A stretch of 64,000 nt of DNA, taken from the NCBI GenBank assembly GCA_963771595.1, contig CAVYUC010000006.1:245535-309534 (forward strand), in the 5' to 3' direction. Positions 20,201 to 29,060 of the stretch are shown in pieces (the first letter of the stretch is position 1; each line of letters opens with the position of its first letter). This DNA is from CAVYUC01 sp963771595 (lineage in GTDB: Bacteria > Bacteroidota > Bacteroidia > Bacteroidales > Prolixibacteraceae). Under the pieces are notes generated by a model. The model saw only the letters and a program-made list of their open reading frames with translations. It did not search any database and was not told where the DNA came from. The position numbers and the translations under genes are program-made.

Positions 20201-20878
20201 TTATGGCCGGCCAATTCCGATGGTGATGATGTTGTTTTGTATGAAGATGAAACGCGGCAAACAGAAATCGGCCGGTTTTTTCACCTCCGCCAGCAGGAAA
20301 AGAAGAAAGGGGGCGCTGCAAATCTCTGCCTTTCTGATTTTGTTGCCCCGGTAAGTTCGGGTGTAAAAGATTACTGCGGAGGATTTGCCACCACTGCCGG
20401 AATTGGCATTGAACCCTGGAAAGATAAATTCAGAAAAGAACAAAATGATTATAAGGCGATTATGATAGAATCACTTGCTGATCGGTTAAGTGAAGCATTC
20501 GCTGAATTGCTTCATGAACGTGTGCGGAAAGAATTCTGGGGTTATGCACCCGGCGAAAATCTGACTCAGGAAGACATGCAGAAAGTTCATTACCAGGGTA
20601 TTCGACCTGCCATTGGTTATCCGGCCTGTCCCGAGCATTCAGAAAAAGAGAATCTCTTTAACCTGTTGAATGCACCGGAAGTTAAAATTACCTTAACCGA
20701 ACATTTTGCCATGTATCCCAATGCATCCGTGTCGGGTGAATTTTTTGCCCATCCCGAATCGCGTTACTTCAGCCTCGAAAAAGTGGGAAAAGATCAGGTG
20801 GAAGATTATGCCAAACGAACAGGTAAGTCCGTTGAATTCATTGAAAAATTCTTACCAACTTATTTAAATTACAGGTAA
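17216..20878 (+). CDS. metH: Cobalamin-dependent methionine synthase
   Basis: A full-length MetH of 1220 aa. Domains in order: homocysteine-binding barrel (1-325) with zinc ligands C244, C307 and C308; folate-binding barrel (about 350-615, beginning with FMNIGERCNVAGS); B12 cap and binding domain (about 650-890) with DVHDIG (D754, H756, G759); and the SAM-binding activation domain (to 1220, with RPAIGYPACPEH). It methylates homocysteine from methyl-tetrahydrofolate. It is the fourth gene of the riboswitch-controlled operon and receives its homocysteine from the upstream enzymes. The frame is intact throughout, unlike the accessory genes to the left. Confidence 0.97.
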   Translation: MNKNIKKELENRVLVMDGAMGSLLQEYKLTEEDYRGQKLKNTTHDQKGNNDILSLTHPDVIAEIHDKYLQAGADILLTNTFNANRISQADYNTQELVYEMNKASAEIARKEADKHTRKNPAKPRFVAGTLGPTNKTLSLSPDVNDPGYRAVTFDYVKDTYREQTAGLIDGAVDLILIETVFDTLNAKAAILGVEEALAEKNISLPLMVSGTITDASGRTLSGQTLEAFLNSVSHVDLLSIGLNCSLGATDLRPYVKELSNKAPFHISAHPNAGLPNQFGGYDETPEIMAGYIKDYLDNSFVNIIGGCCGTTPDHIREFARIAANARPHKLNHRDQNTRLSGLEPVTLTKEANFMNIGERCNVAGSRKFARLIRDEKYEEALSIARDQVENGAQVIDVNMDDAMLDAEKEMVTFLNLMMAEPDIAKLPVMIDSSKWKVIEAGLKCLQGKAIVNSISLKEGEESFIAQAKVIKRFGAAVVVMAFDEKGQADNLERRKEICIRAYNILTQQLNFPPQDIIFDPNVLTIGTGMEEHANYAIDFIESVKWIKKNLPLAKTSGGISNVSFSFRGNDPIREAMHSVFLFHAINAGLDMGIVNPGMLQIYDEIPKELLEKTEDLILNRRPDATERLLEFAEKYKSEDKKEGKKDDWRELPLEKRISHALVKGIPEFIEADMAEAIKKYQPALNVIEGPLMDGMNIVGDLFGSGKMFLPQVIKSARVMKKAVAWLLPFIEADKEKYQTTSQSKKVLLATVKGDVHDIGKNIVGVVLSCNNYEIIDLGVMVPTEKILDTAVKENADVIGLSGLITPSLEMMADIATEMENRKMNIPLLIGGATTSKIHTAVKIEPQYSHPVIHVKDASLAVNVVSNLIAKNEKYIQSVRDDYAEIRSFQGKRKPKEYLTLEEARANKYKIDWKNTPVYRPDFLGVKQLIDYPLRELREYIDWTFFFLTWGLKGHYPQILNDEKQGDAARKLYAEANEFLDEVIEKKMLKANAVFGLWPANSDGDDVVLYEDETRQTEIGRFFHLRQQEKKKGGAANLCLSDFVAPVSSGVKDYCGGFATTAGIGIEPWKDKFRKEQNDYKAIMIESLADRLSEAFAELLHERVRKEFWGYAPGENLTQEDMQKVHYQGIRPAIGYPACPEHSEKENLFNLLNAPEVKITLTEHFAMYPNASVSGEFFAHPESRYFSLEKVGKDQVEDYAKRTGKSVEFIEKFLPTYLNYR

Positions 20879-20997
20879 AACCATTGTTCCAATTCAATTC
20901 AGATTTTCTTAAAAAAGTGTTTCAATTTCATTTCAGCCCTGATGAAAAGAGCCGGGAAAGACATGTTTTTCTATTTTTGTATGAATAAAAACTGAAT

Positions 20998-21951
20998 ATG
21001 AAAGTTATCGATATCATAAATTCTGCTGAAAAAACTGTTTTTTCCTTTGAACTATTGCCGCCGTTAAAGGGAAACGACATCAGCAAAATATACAATACCA
21101 TTGAAACCCTTACTGATTTTGATCCAAAATATATCAATATTACCACGCATCGCGATGAAATTGAATTTAAGGAAAAAGAAGACGGCACAATAATTAAACG
21201 AACCGTCAGAAAAAGACCGGGTACGGTGGCCATAGCAGCAGCGATACAGCACAAATACGGAATTCCGGTGGTCCCGCACATTCTTTGCGGTGGTTTTACC
21301 AAAAGCGAAACAGAGCACGTACTCATCGACCTTAATTTTTTGGGCATCGAAAATGTTCTTGCATTGCGCGGCGACGGATTGAAAAACCAACACATTTTCA
21401 CTCCTGAAAAAAGCGGTCATTCCTACGCGTATGAACTTGTAGAGCAAATTATTAATTTGAAAACCGGCATTTACCTTGAAGAGGATTTGAAAAACAATGC
21501 CCCACTCGATTTTTGCATTGGAGTGGCCGGTTACCCCGAAAAGCATTTTGAAGCACCAAATATGGATCAGGATTTAACCAATTTAAAGTTAAAAGTTGAA
21601 GCCGGTGCCGATTATATTGTTACCCAAATGTTTTTCGACAACCAGGTATATTATGATTTTATAGATAAATGCCGCGCAAATGGAATTACAATTCCAATAA
21701 TTCCGGGATTAAAACCAATAAATTCAAAAAACCAGCTTACTGTTTTGCCTAAAATTTTTAGCATTAATTTACCAAATGAACTCTCAAAAGAGCTGGCCAA
21801 ATGCAAAAACAATGATGATGCGCGCCAGGTTGGAACCGAATGGGCTACCTTTCAGGCTAAAGATTTGGTGGCTCATAATGCACCTTCATTACACATTTAT
21901 ACCTACGGAATTTCGGACAATGTAAAAGAAATTATAAAAGCAGTTTTTTGA
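20998..21951 (+). CDS. metF: Methylenetetrahydrofolate reductase
   Basis: A 317-aa TIM-barrel flavoprotein with the family pattern FSFELLPPLKGN, NITTHRDE, ALRGD and the C-terminal YIVTQMFFDN. It reduces methylene-THF to methyl-THF, the methyl donor for MetH just upstream. A gap of 119 bases separates it from metH. A TATTTTTG box at 20972-20979 could be an extra promoter, but no good -33 box precedes it. The gene ends before a strong bidirectional terminator. Confidence 0.95.
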   Translation: MKVIDIINSAEKTVFSFELLPPLKGNDISKIYNTIETLTDFDPKYINITTHRDEIEFKEKEDGTIIKRTVRKRPGTVAIAAAIQHKYGIPVVPHILCGGFTKSETEHVLIDLNFLGIENVLALRGDGLKNQHIFTPEKSGHSYAYELVEQIINLKTGIYLEEDLKNNAPLDFCIGVAGYPEKHFEAPNMDQDLTNLKLKVEAGADYIVTQMFFDNQVYYDFIDKCRANGITIPIIPGLKPINSKNQLTVLPKIFSINLPNELSKELAKCKNNDDARQVGTEWATFQAKDLVAHNAPSLHIYTYGISDNVKEIIKAVF

Positions 21952-21994
21952 AACTAATTTTCTTTGCAACAAATATAAAATAACAGCAAAGAAA

Positions 21995-22016
21995 AAAGGG
22001 AGCAAAAACTCCCTTT
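21995..22016. terminator. Bidirectional terminator between metF and peroxiredoxin
   Basis: AAAGGGAG and CTCCCTTT form a perfect 8-bp stem around CAAAAA, with A-rich DNA before and T-containing DNA after. The two flanking genes converge here. Confidence 0.7.
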
Positions 22017-22044
22017 ACTATTTAACTAACTTGTTTTGCAAAAA

Positions 22045-22761
22045 TTACTGCTTTGCTTTTTTAAACCACATGCGATTTCCTACATTGTAAAATTCATTTT
22101 CCAAATCAGGATCTGCAGCCAACTGTTCTTTGGTATACGGAAAATAAGGAACCATTACATCGTCACCTTCATTCCAGTTAGCAGGTGTTAAAACCTCTTC
22201 TTTTTCAGTAGTTTGAAGCGCTTCAACAATCCTTATAATCTCACCCATATTTCGTCCAACTTCCATTGGATAGAAATTAATGGAACGAACAATATTGTTT
22301 CCATCAATAATAAATACACCCCTGATATCTTTATTTGTACTTATCGGCTGGTGCAACATTCCGTATTTTTTTGATACCGTTGCCGAATGATCATCCAGAA
22401 TTGGAAACAAAATTTTCTGAGTACCTCTGTTTTTATAGTCCAATTCTTCCAGGTGCGCTTTCCACAAATTATGCTGATTTACATCATCTGTAGAAATTAC
22501 GGCTATTTTCACTCCCAGTTTGTCGAAATCCTTTTGCATGTAAGCAAGTTCAAGAAGCTCAGAGGAGCAAACCGGCGTAAAATCCTGGGGATGACTAAAA
22601 AGAATTTTCCAGCTATTCCCGAAATCATCCGGAAACGTCATTTTTCCTTCTGTAGATTTGGCTGTAAATGAAGGCGCCGTTGAACCAATTAATGGTATCT
22701 GAGAATATACACTTCCCAGAAAAAATGCCATTGTAGCAAATGTTAGAAATAACTTTTTCAT
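22045..22761 (-). CDS. Exported peroxiredoxin (Prx6/AhpC type)
   Basis: A 238-aa peroxiredoxin with an N-terminal signal peptide (MKKLFLTFATMAFFLGSVYS, cut probably after S20), so it should act in the periplasm. The peroxidatic cysteine is C65 in DFTPVCSSE. The long C-terminal extension with VPYFPYTKEQL is typical of the 1-Cys Prx6-like group, and no obvious resolving CP cysteine is seen. It reduces peroxides with an unknown electron donor. It is a single gene, convergent with metF. Confidence 0.9.
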   Translation of the reverse strand: MKKLFLTFATMAFFLGSVYSQIPLIGSTAPSFTAKSTEGKMTFPDDFGNSWKILFSHPQDFTPVCSSELLELAYMQKDFDKLGVKIAVISTDDVNQHNLWKAHLEELDYKNRGTQKILFPILDDHSATVSKKYGMLHQPISTNKDIRGVFIIDGNNIVRSINFYPMEVGRNMGEIIRIVEALQTTEKEEVLTPANWNEGDDVMVPYFPYTKEQLAADPDLENEFYNVGNRMWFKKAKQ

Positions 22762-23538
22762 GATTTTTAATTTTTAAATTGCTTTTTTTGAATATCGTTT
22801 GCAATTTATGGAGGTTTATAAAGGCAGCGGCATGCTGAACAACATAAAATGATAACCGACAAATCTGTTGCTTTTATCATATTTACTTTTTACTAAATTT
22901 ATTATTTATAATTTAATAGTACATAAGTATAATAAATATCAATTTATAAGTATTAGTATATCGTTTACTTGAAATCAATTATTAAAATTACTACGTATAT
23001 TAATATCTTTTTATGCTTTTTAACAAATTAGGCGCCTTCTTTTCAACCATTAAGTTCAATTGTTCAATAAAATTTAAAAGTCTTAAAATCATGATATTAT
23101 TTATGAATAATTAGGCATAGAATAAGAAAATTCTACTCCGGCAAACCTTAAACAATGAATTGACTAAAAAAGCAAGAATGCCGGTTTCACTGAGCTTTCG
23201 TTCAGCATTAAGAACTTATGTTTATTTAAAACATGACCAGCAATTCCACTGTTTTGGCATTGCTGACATACATAAATTTTGCGAATTAACAATTCGGTAG
23301 GAGAAGCGGGATTATTTCCCGTTTCGACCTCCCACACCACCGTTGAATTTTCATAATTACCAGATCTATTGCAATTTATATTGATTCTAATTAGAATATT
23401 ACAATATAATTTTAATAAACTCAATATATTAGCCTTTCCAATTATATAAACCAATAACAAAACTAAATCTGTAATCAGCTTATCAGATATAAATTCAAAC
23501 TACTTTCATTTATAATTATCAACTTAAAACAACCACTC
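22762..23538. other. Intergenic region, no gene seen
   Basis: About 780 AT-rich bases between divergent genes. A minus-strand open frame (23164-23460) has no start context or recognisable family and reads like chance coding. No RNA gene or clear promoter could be recognised. Confidence 0.55.
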
Positions 23539-26394
23539 ATGAAATTAACCCTGTTTATAATTTTAGCTTTTATTACAGCCATACCACTTTTTGCACAGCA
23601 AAACCAACTGCTTATAAATCCTGATTTCGATGAAGGCACCAATGGCTGGTGGTATTCCGGGGCAACAGTAACGACATCAAACGGCGAGACTTTTTTCGAT
23701 ATTTCCAATGGCGGCACCAATCCGTGGGACGTTCAACTGGGGCAGGGAAATTTTACCCTGCGACAAGGCTACAAATATACTTTAAGCTGGCGTGCAAAAC
23801 GTGAATCGGGCGCACTGGAATTTCGCGTAGCTTTGGGAAGTGAGCCTTACACAACTTATATTTATGACAAACGCGAAGATTTTAACGGAAACTGGCAGAA
23901 ATCCAGTGTAGAATATATTCATAACGAAGCAGATATTTCAGGGATGAACGTAACGCTTCAAATGGGCGGAAGCGATGCCAATGCAACGGTCGATTATATC
24001 TATTTAACTGAAGAACCGGTTACTACGGAAAAGATCAAAGTAACTTTTCAGGTGGATATGCAAAACGAAACGGTATCGGAAAAAGGCGTTTTTATTAACG
24101 GAAGCTTCAGCAACTGGCAAACACCAATCAAAATGCAATCCGACGGGACAAACTATTTTGTAAAACTATTACTGGACAACGGAACTAAGGTAGAGTACAA
24201 ATATTTAAACGGAGATACCTTTGAAACAGTATCAGAAAACTGTACAACAGGCGATTACAACAACCGATCGTTTACGGTTCCCGAATCCGATTATGTAATC
24301 GACGTAGTTTGTTTCAATTCCTGTTTTTCCTGCGCAAATCCGTCACTTCCGGACACAAACCCGGGCGTCGGCCCGGTTTCCTATTACGGTCAAATGCAGG
24401 CTTCCGGAAATAGAATTATCGGGGAAAGAACACAAGCTCCCGTTCAGGCAAAAGGGATGAGTTTCTATTGGAGTTTATGGGGAGGCGAAGAGTTTTGGAC
24501 GGAAGGAGTAGTAAACTCTTTAGTTGATTATTTTAATGTAGAATTAATTAGAGCACCGATGACTGTTGATGAAGAATTCAATAATCTGGGAGGATACCTG
24601 CATGAAGAATGGAAAGAAACACAAATTGCTTATGTTGAAACACTTGTTGATGCTGCGATAGCACGGGACATATATGTTATTATAGATTACCACTCCCATT
24701 ATGCCGATACACACCCTGAAAATGCGAAAGAGTTCTTCGCGTACATGGCTCAAAAATATGGTCAGTACGATAACGTAATTTTTGAAATTTATAATGAACC
24801 GATAGATACTGATTGGCCGACTATTAAAACCTATGCCGAAACAGTGATTGATACCATTAGGCAATATTCGGATAATTTAGTTCTTGTTGGAACGGAATTT
24901 TACTCAAGTAAGGTTTATAACGCTTCATTATCGCCTATTACCGATGATAATACAGCTTATGTTTTTCACTTTTATGCAAATGATTATGGCAGTGAAACTT
25001 TTCAGAACGATGTAATTGCTGCAATTGAAAATAACATTGCCGTTTTCGCATCGGAGTGGGGCAATATTTATCCATGGGGAGACAAGAACGGATTAACAGA
25101 TGATTTCGGCTTTCAACAGTCAGATGAATGGCATGTGATTTTAGATAACTATTCCATTTCTTCTGCAAATTGGTGTGTGTTGTCCACGAACATGTCGCAT
25201 GACAATCCTAATGAAGCAGCCATATTCAATAACGAGTTTGGTTCAATATCACGAACAGGTGAGCATTGGAATGATACATCACTTTTAACACCTTCTGGTT
25301 TGTATGTTTACAACTTGTTTAAGGAACAAGCCAAAGTCGCTCCGTGGCGCCAGGCAGAACATACATCAACAGTAAAAGTAACATTCAATGTAAATATGTA
25401 TGATGAAACTGTTGCTGCGCAGGGCGTTTTTCTGGAAGGCAGTTTTAATAACTGGGAATCGCCGGTTGAAATGACGGCTGACAATGAGGTATATTCAGCT
25501 ACAATTGAGCTTCCGGTTGGCGATTATATTGAGTACAGATTTAAAAACGGAACATCACTGGAAGCGGGTGAAAATGGCGATTGCTATACCTGGGACAAAA
25601 ACAGGTTGGTGATTGTACCTGAAACCGATGTCAGTCTGGAAACGCTTTGTTTTAATTCGTGCGCAGAATGCGTAATTATCGAAACATTTGTTATTGATGC
25701 CCAGACATCACCGGCTGCCGGAGGTGCTGTATCAGGAACAGGAACATACGAAAACGGGGCAACTGTTTCACTGACGGCAACACCGGGCGAAGGTTATACC
25801 TTTGTAAACTGGACCAGCAACGGAGATGAAATATCTGCAGATGAAACGCTTACATTCAGCGCTACAGAAAATGTAAACGTACAGGCAAATTTTGAATTAA
25901 TACCGGAAATATTTAATGTTGAAGCCATTTTATCTCCTGCAAATGCCGGCGAAATTTCAGGTACAGGAACATTTGAAAAGGGCACTGAAGCCACACTAAT
26001 TGCCACTCCAGGTGAAGGCTATGAATTTTTAAACTGGACAATCGATGGTGAAGAGGTTTCCGCAGACAGCATATTTACTGTAAATGTTGCAGAAAATTTA
26101 AATCTGCAGGCCAATTTCAAACTGGTAACCGGTGTTGATTACCTTCGCTCTTTTGACGGTAATATTCAGGTATTTCCTAATCCGGTCAAAAACAGCATTA
26201 GAATTAAAGGATTGCCAGCCACGAACATGCTCCTGGAAATATACAATAGTCAGGGCCGGTTAATTCTGGAAAAGTATTCAAATGGTGCGCCCACAAAACA
26301 AATCGAACTCGAAAAAATGACCTCCGGGGTTTATTACCTTGTAATAAAAGGAACAAGCCTGCTGAAACCCATTAAGATTGTTAAGATAGAATAA
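23539..26394 (+). CDS. Secreted multidomain GH5 glycanase with T9SS sorting tail
   Basis: 951 aa, probably an endo-beta-glucanase. Order: signal peptide (1-20), CBM4/9-like beta-sandwich (22-155), CBM20-like domain with GVFINGSFSNWQTP (about 168-270), GH5 catalytic domain (about 285-600), second CBM20-like domain with GVFLEGSFNNWESP (about 613-715), two InlB B-type repeats with TATPGEGYxFxNW, and a type IX secretion C-terminal domain (VFPNPV at the start, ending PIKIVKIE). Catalytic residues are acid/base E420 in IYNEP and nucleophile E506 in ASEWG. It is exported by Sec, then T9SS, to the surface. The single gene is followed by a strong terminator. Confidence 0.9.
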   Translation: MKLTLFIILAFITAIPLFAQQNQLLINPDFDEGTNGWWYSGATVTTSNGETFFDISNGGTNPWDVQLGQGNFTLRQGYKYTLSWRAKRESGALEFRVALGSEPYTTYIYDKREDFNGNWQKSSVEYIHNEADISGMNVTLQMGGSDANATVDYIYLTEEPVTTEKIKVTFQVDMQNETVSEKGVFINGSFSNWQTPIKMQSDGTNYFVKLLLDNGTKVEYKYLNGDTFETVSENCTTGDYNNRSFTVPESDYVIDVVCFNSCFSCANPSLPDTNPGVGPVSYYGQMQASGNRIIGERTQAPVQAKGMSFYWSLWGGEEFWTEGVVNSLVDYFNVELIRAPMTVDEEFNNLGGYLHEEWKETQIAYVETLVDAAIARDIYVIIDYHSHYADTHPENAKEFFAYMAQKYGQYDNVIFEIYNEPIDTDWPTIKTYAETVIDTIRQYSDNLVLVGTEFYSSKVYNASLSPITDDNTAYVFHFYANDYGSETFQNDVIAAIENNIAVFASEWGNIYPWGDKNGLTDDFGFQQSDEWHVILDNYSISSANWCVLSTNMSHDNPNEAAIFNNEFGSISRTGEHWNDTSLLTPSGLYVYNLFKEQAKVAPWRQAEHTSTVKVTFNVNMYDETVAAQGVFLEGSFNNWESPVEMTADNEVYSATIELPVGDYIEYRFKNGTSLEAGENGDCYTWDKNRLVIVPETDVSLETLCFNSCAECVIIETFVIDAQTSPAAGGAVSGTGTYENGATVSLTATPGEGYTFVNWTSNGDEISADETLTFSATENVNVQANFELIPEIFNVEAILSPANAGEISGTGTFEKGTEATLIATPGEGYEFLNWTIDGEEVSADSIFTVNVAENLNLQANFKLVTGVDYLRSFDGNIQVFPNPVKNSIRIKGLPATNMLLEIYNSQGRLILEKYSNGAPTKQIELEKMTSGVYYLVIKGTSLLKPIKIVKIE

Positions 26395-26418
26395 AACAGG
26401 CACCGGTAATTTTTGAAA

Positions 26419-26458
26419 TAAAGTAGGAGGAAAATAAAGTAGTTTTCCTCCTGCTTTA
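26419..26458 (+). terminator. Terminator after the GH5 gene
   Basis: The arms TAAAGTAGGAGGAAAA and TTTTCCTCCTGCTTTA form a long stem with an 8-base loop and are followed by TTTTCC. It lies about 25 bases after the GH5 stop. Confidence 0.75.
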
Positions 26459-26479
26459 TTTTCCGACCTCTCACAGACC

Positions 26480-26737
26480 CCGGAAAAGCATTCTTTTTTT
26501 TAGAATAAGGAGAACATTATTAAGACATTTCCTGTAAATAAGTATAGTCAGCAAGTAACAGTTTGGTGGTTGGTGCTTCTATGCCCGTCTCACAGACTTG
26601 TTTCAAAGAAGTGTGATTTTAGAATTGGTGAAAGCAAGCCCTAATACTTGCTATACCCGTTTGGCAGCATATATGTTTTTAAAACTCTTTGAGCTGACTT
26701 TTTTTAATTTACATCTATCCCATTAATCCTTAAAGTT
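26480..26737 (+). ncRNA. Putative IS110 left-end structured RNA (bridge-RNA-like)
   Basis: The 250 bases upstream of the IS110 transposase start contain no ORF but do hold hairpins: TCACA-GA-CTT with AAG-TGTGA (26590-26616), and AGCAAG with CTTGCT (26633-26652). IS110-group elements are known to encode a bridge RNA in the non-coding part before the transposase. Position and structure fit, but neither the RNA ends nor the guide loops can be fixed from this sequence alone. Confidence 0.4.
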
Positions 26738-26950
26738 ATGCCAGTAAAAAGAAAAAGCGCTCAGCAACAAAACAAGAAAGCAAATTTGAAAAAAATCAAT
26801 TACAATGTTTCCGGAATTGATTTGGGTTCTGAAGAAATGTTCGCCGCTATTGTGGACAAAGGTGTACGAAAGTTTTCCACTTTCACCCGAGGATTGGAAG
26901 AGGCTTCCAGCTATACAGCTAATCCGAACGTATATGTTGCTGCTCAATAA
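26738..26950 (+). pseudogene. IS110 transposase, N-terminal fragment
   Basis: The first 56 codons or so are the start of a DEDD (RuvC-like) transposase: GIDLGSEEMFAAIVDKG with the first catalytic aspartate D28, then FSTFTRGLEE. After about 26905 the sequence belongs to the inserted IS1634 element, and the 14 codons up to the stop at 26950 are chance coding. The remaining part of the gene resumes on the other side of the insertion. Confidence 0.8.
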
Positions 26951-29055
26951 ATTGGCAGTCGTCGAGTTCAGATTTGTGTACTACGGATTTTCGTTTTACA
27001 AATGGGGCATATTTATATCTTAGGGCATCATAAAATTGTCGCACATGTTGGTTTGGCTCTGAGCAGCGGCGTATCATAATGACTTGGTCGTGTACGTTTT
27101 GTGTCAAAGTTGTAACTGCTTTTTGGGTGTTCATTGTGCGGACAATCTCGCGCCAACCACTGTGAATACCTTTTTTCTTTAATTGGTGCCTCACAGTATT
27201 TACCAGCCAGTATGCCAGCAACCCCAGGTGTAGGTGGGCCATCGTACTTTGGTCGTTTTGATGGTAGATGGGACGCAGGTCAAGGTCGGTTTTCAGCACC
27301 CTGAAAGTGGCTTCAATCTCCCGGATGGTATTGTAAAATTGCCATACGGTTTGCTCTGAAATGGCATCGATACAAGTGCGGAGAAAGTAAACACCACTTC
27401 GGGCATTAATGTCAACACCCTCTTTTACTGCCCATTTTATAGCCGTTACGGTTCTCTTTATTTCCTGTACCGGTTCTGTCCCTTTTCGTTTTCTTTTGGT
27501 GCGGACATCTTCTTTTATCTCCGTTTCAATATCAAAATATCGCCCAATGGAGGGATATTTTTGCTTTAGCCGACCGATACGCTGGTGCACTTTATCTTCC
27601 TGTTTTACGCCACCTTTCTTTGTCAGGCTGTCGGCTATTTTCTGTAGTTCGGCTTCAAAACGTGAGCGGAACTGCTTGTTCATCGAACGTTCTTTCAACT
27701 CTTTAGCGTGGCTTTCTACTTTGAGGTAATAGTCTGTATTACGGCCCGATGTTACATGGCAAAGGTCTATTCTCTGTTTCTTATTGTCGGTAACCGTAAC
27801 CGTTGTTGTGCCTGCCTTAATATGATAATCCTTCAGACTCGAACGGCTCACACACATATAATTATAGCCCTTTTCCTTTATCATCTTCAAATTGTCATCT
27901 GTAGCAATCCCGGCATCAATGACGACAAGCGCTTTGCGGGCTGACACGGAGGTTTTGATTCGCAGTTTGTCAATCATTTCCTCCAAAGTCTTTGAATCGG
28001 ACATATTCCCTTCCAGAATTGACGAGTATTTGATAAACCCTTCGGGATTGACTACCAGGGCAAGAACAACCAGTTTTGCATCGTTGCGTTTTTCTTTGCT
28101 ACGCCCGTATTTAGCCAGGTTACTACCCTGTTTGCGGCCTTCGAAGTAGGTGTTGGTGAGGTCGTAAAGCATTATTTTATCCTCTATGTCAAACAGCTCG
28201 TTGGTTCGCACCGACAGGTGCTGTTCCAGTGCTTCTTTTTCGGCATAAAGTTTTTTTGAGATGGCATACAGCCGATCTTTGGTCACCCGTTCGATGTCAT
28301 AACCGGTAACCTCGCACACCGATGAGTTTCCTTTTATCCAGCGTGTAGTTTCGAGTTCCGATGCCGGATAAACTGCCCGGCTGATAATATGGGTCAAGGC
28401 CAGTTTTATATCATCGCGGCCCCAGCCCCGGCGTTCTAAAAAAACGGCAATCTGCAACTGTCCGGTTGCCTGGTACGACATCCATTCAGCACCAATCTCC
28501 CGAACATCCTTGTTGCGGATACTGTTGATGTCAATGGCCTGTATGTCTTTGCCGTTCCTGATTGCCTTTCTATCATTTTTTTCAACCGGTACATCAATAC
28601 GTTTTTCGGCAATCATCAGGTTATAAAGCTTATCAACATAATGGATTACCGTTCTATCATCAGTGAATGGCAACTCGAATAATGGGTTGTCGTAATTTTT
28701 AACTTTTGAGGTAAGTATTTTCTGGATAAGATTGAGTTGGTCGGTAGTCAATTCGTCCAGATAGCCTGCATTCAAAATAGTGCGGTGGCAAACCCTGTTA
28801 TCGGAATTGCGGTAACTCTCCACTAAACGGTAGTAACCCGAATAAACCCCTGTGGCAGGATTGGTGCGCATTGATACCTTGAAATACATGGCCGCAATTT
28901 AATACGCAATATGCTGATAACCAACACCCCCTTGTGGACTACAAATGAAATTAAAAAACCACAGGAAATGAATATCAGATAGTTATAAAATGATTGACCA
29001 AAAAAAGGCCGCATTTTGCCTAAAAAAACTTCATTTTAGGCTGTTTTTACCCTGA
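26905..29055 (-). mobile_element. IS1634-family insertion inside IS110
   Basis: A 656-aa IS1634 transposase on the minus strand fills nearly the whole insert. The limits are estimated from where the IS110 reading frame stops and restarts. I could not find clear terminal inverted repeats or a target duplication. A short hairpin GCCTAAAA/TTTTAGGC lies near the right end (29018-29041). Confidence 0.75.
26919..28889 (-). CDS. IS1634-family (IS4 superfamily) transposase
   Basis: 656 aa and intact. Family signs: the N-terminal SGYYRLVESYRNSDNRVCHR, the catalytic regions IMLYDLTNTYFEG and VVIDAGIATDDN, a charged insert around residues 400-480, and the C-terminal YREK-like segment NTIREIEATFRVLKTDLDLRP with HLHLGLLAYWLV. 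DDE transposases of this family cut and paste the element. It lies inside the IS110 transposase gene on the opposite strand. The complete reading frame suggests that it could still be active. Confidence 0.93.
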   Translation of the reverse strand: MYFKVSMRTNPATGVYSGYYRLVESYRNSDNRVCHRTILNAGYLDELTTDQLNLIQKILTSKVKNYDNPLFELPFTDDRTVIHYVDKLYNLMIAEKRIDVPVEKNDRKAIRNGKDIQAIDINSIRNKDVREIGAEWMSYQATGQLQIAVFLERRGWGRDDIKLALTHIISRAVYPASELETTRWIKGNSSVCEVTGYDIERVTKDRLYAISKKLYAEKEALEQHLSVRTNELFDIEDKIMLYDLTNTYFEGRKQGSNLAKYGRSKEKRNDAKLVVLALVVNPEGFIKYSSILEGNMSDSKTLEEMIDKLRIKTSVSARKALVVIDAGIATDDNLKMIKEKGYNYMCVSRSSLKDYHIKAGTTTVTVTDNKKQRIDLCHVTSGRNTDYYLKVESHAKELKERSMNKQFRSRFEAELQKIADSLTKKGGVKQEDKVHQRIGRLKQKYPSIGRYFDIETEIKEDVRTKRKRKGTEPVQEIKRTVTAIKWAVKEGVDINARSGVYFLRTCIDAISEQTVWQFYNTIREIEATFRVLKTDLDLRPIYHQNDQSTMAHLHLGLLAYWLVNTVRHQLKKKGIHSGWREIVRTMNTQKAVTTLTQNVHDQVIMIRRCSEPNQHVRQFYDALRYKYAPFVKRKSVVHKSELDDCQFIEQQHIRSD

Positions 29056-29060
29056 TTTTA

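Noticed and set aside
23164..23460. Minus-strand 98-aa frame upstream of the GH5 gene
   Set aside because: No start context, no recognisable domain, AT-rich intergenic DNA.
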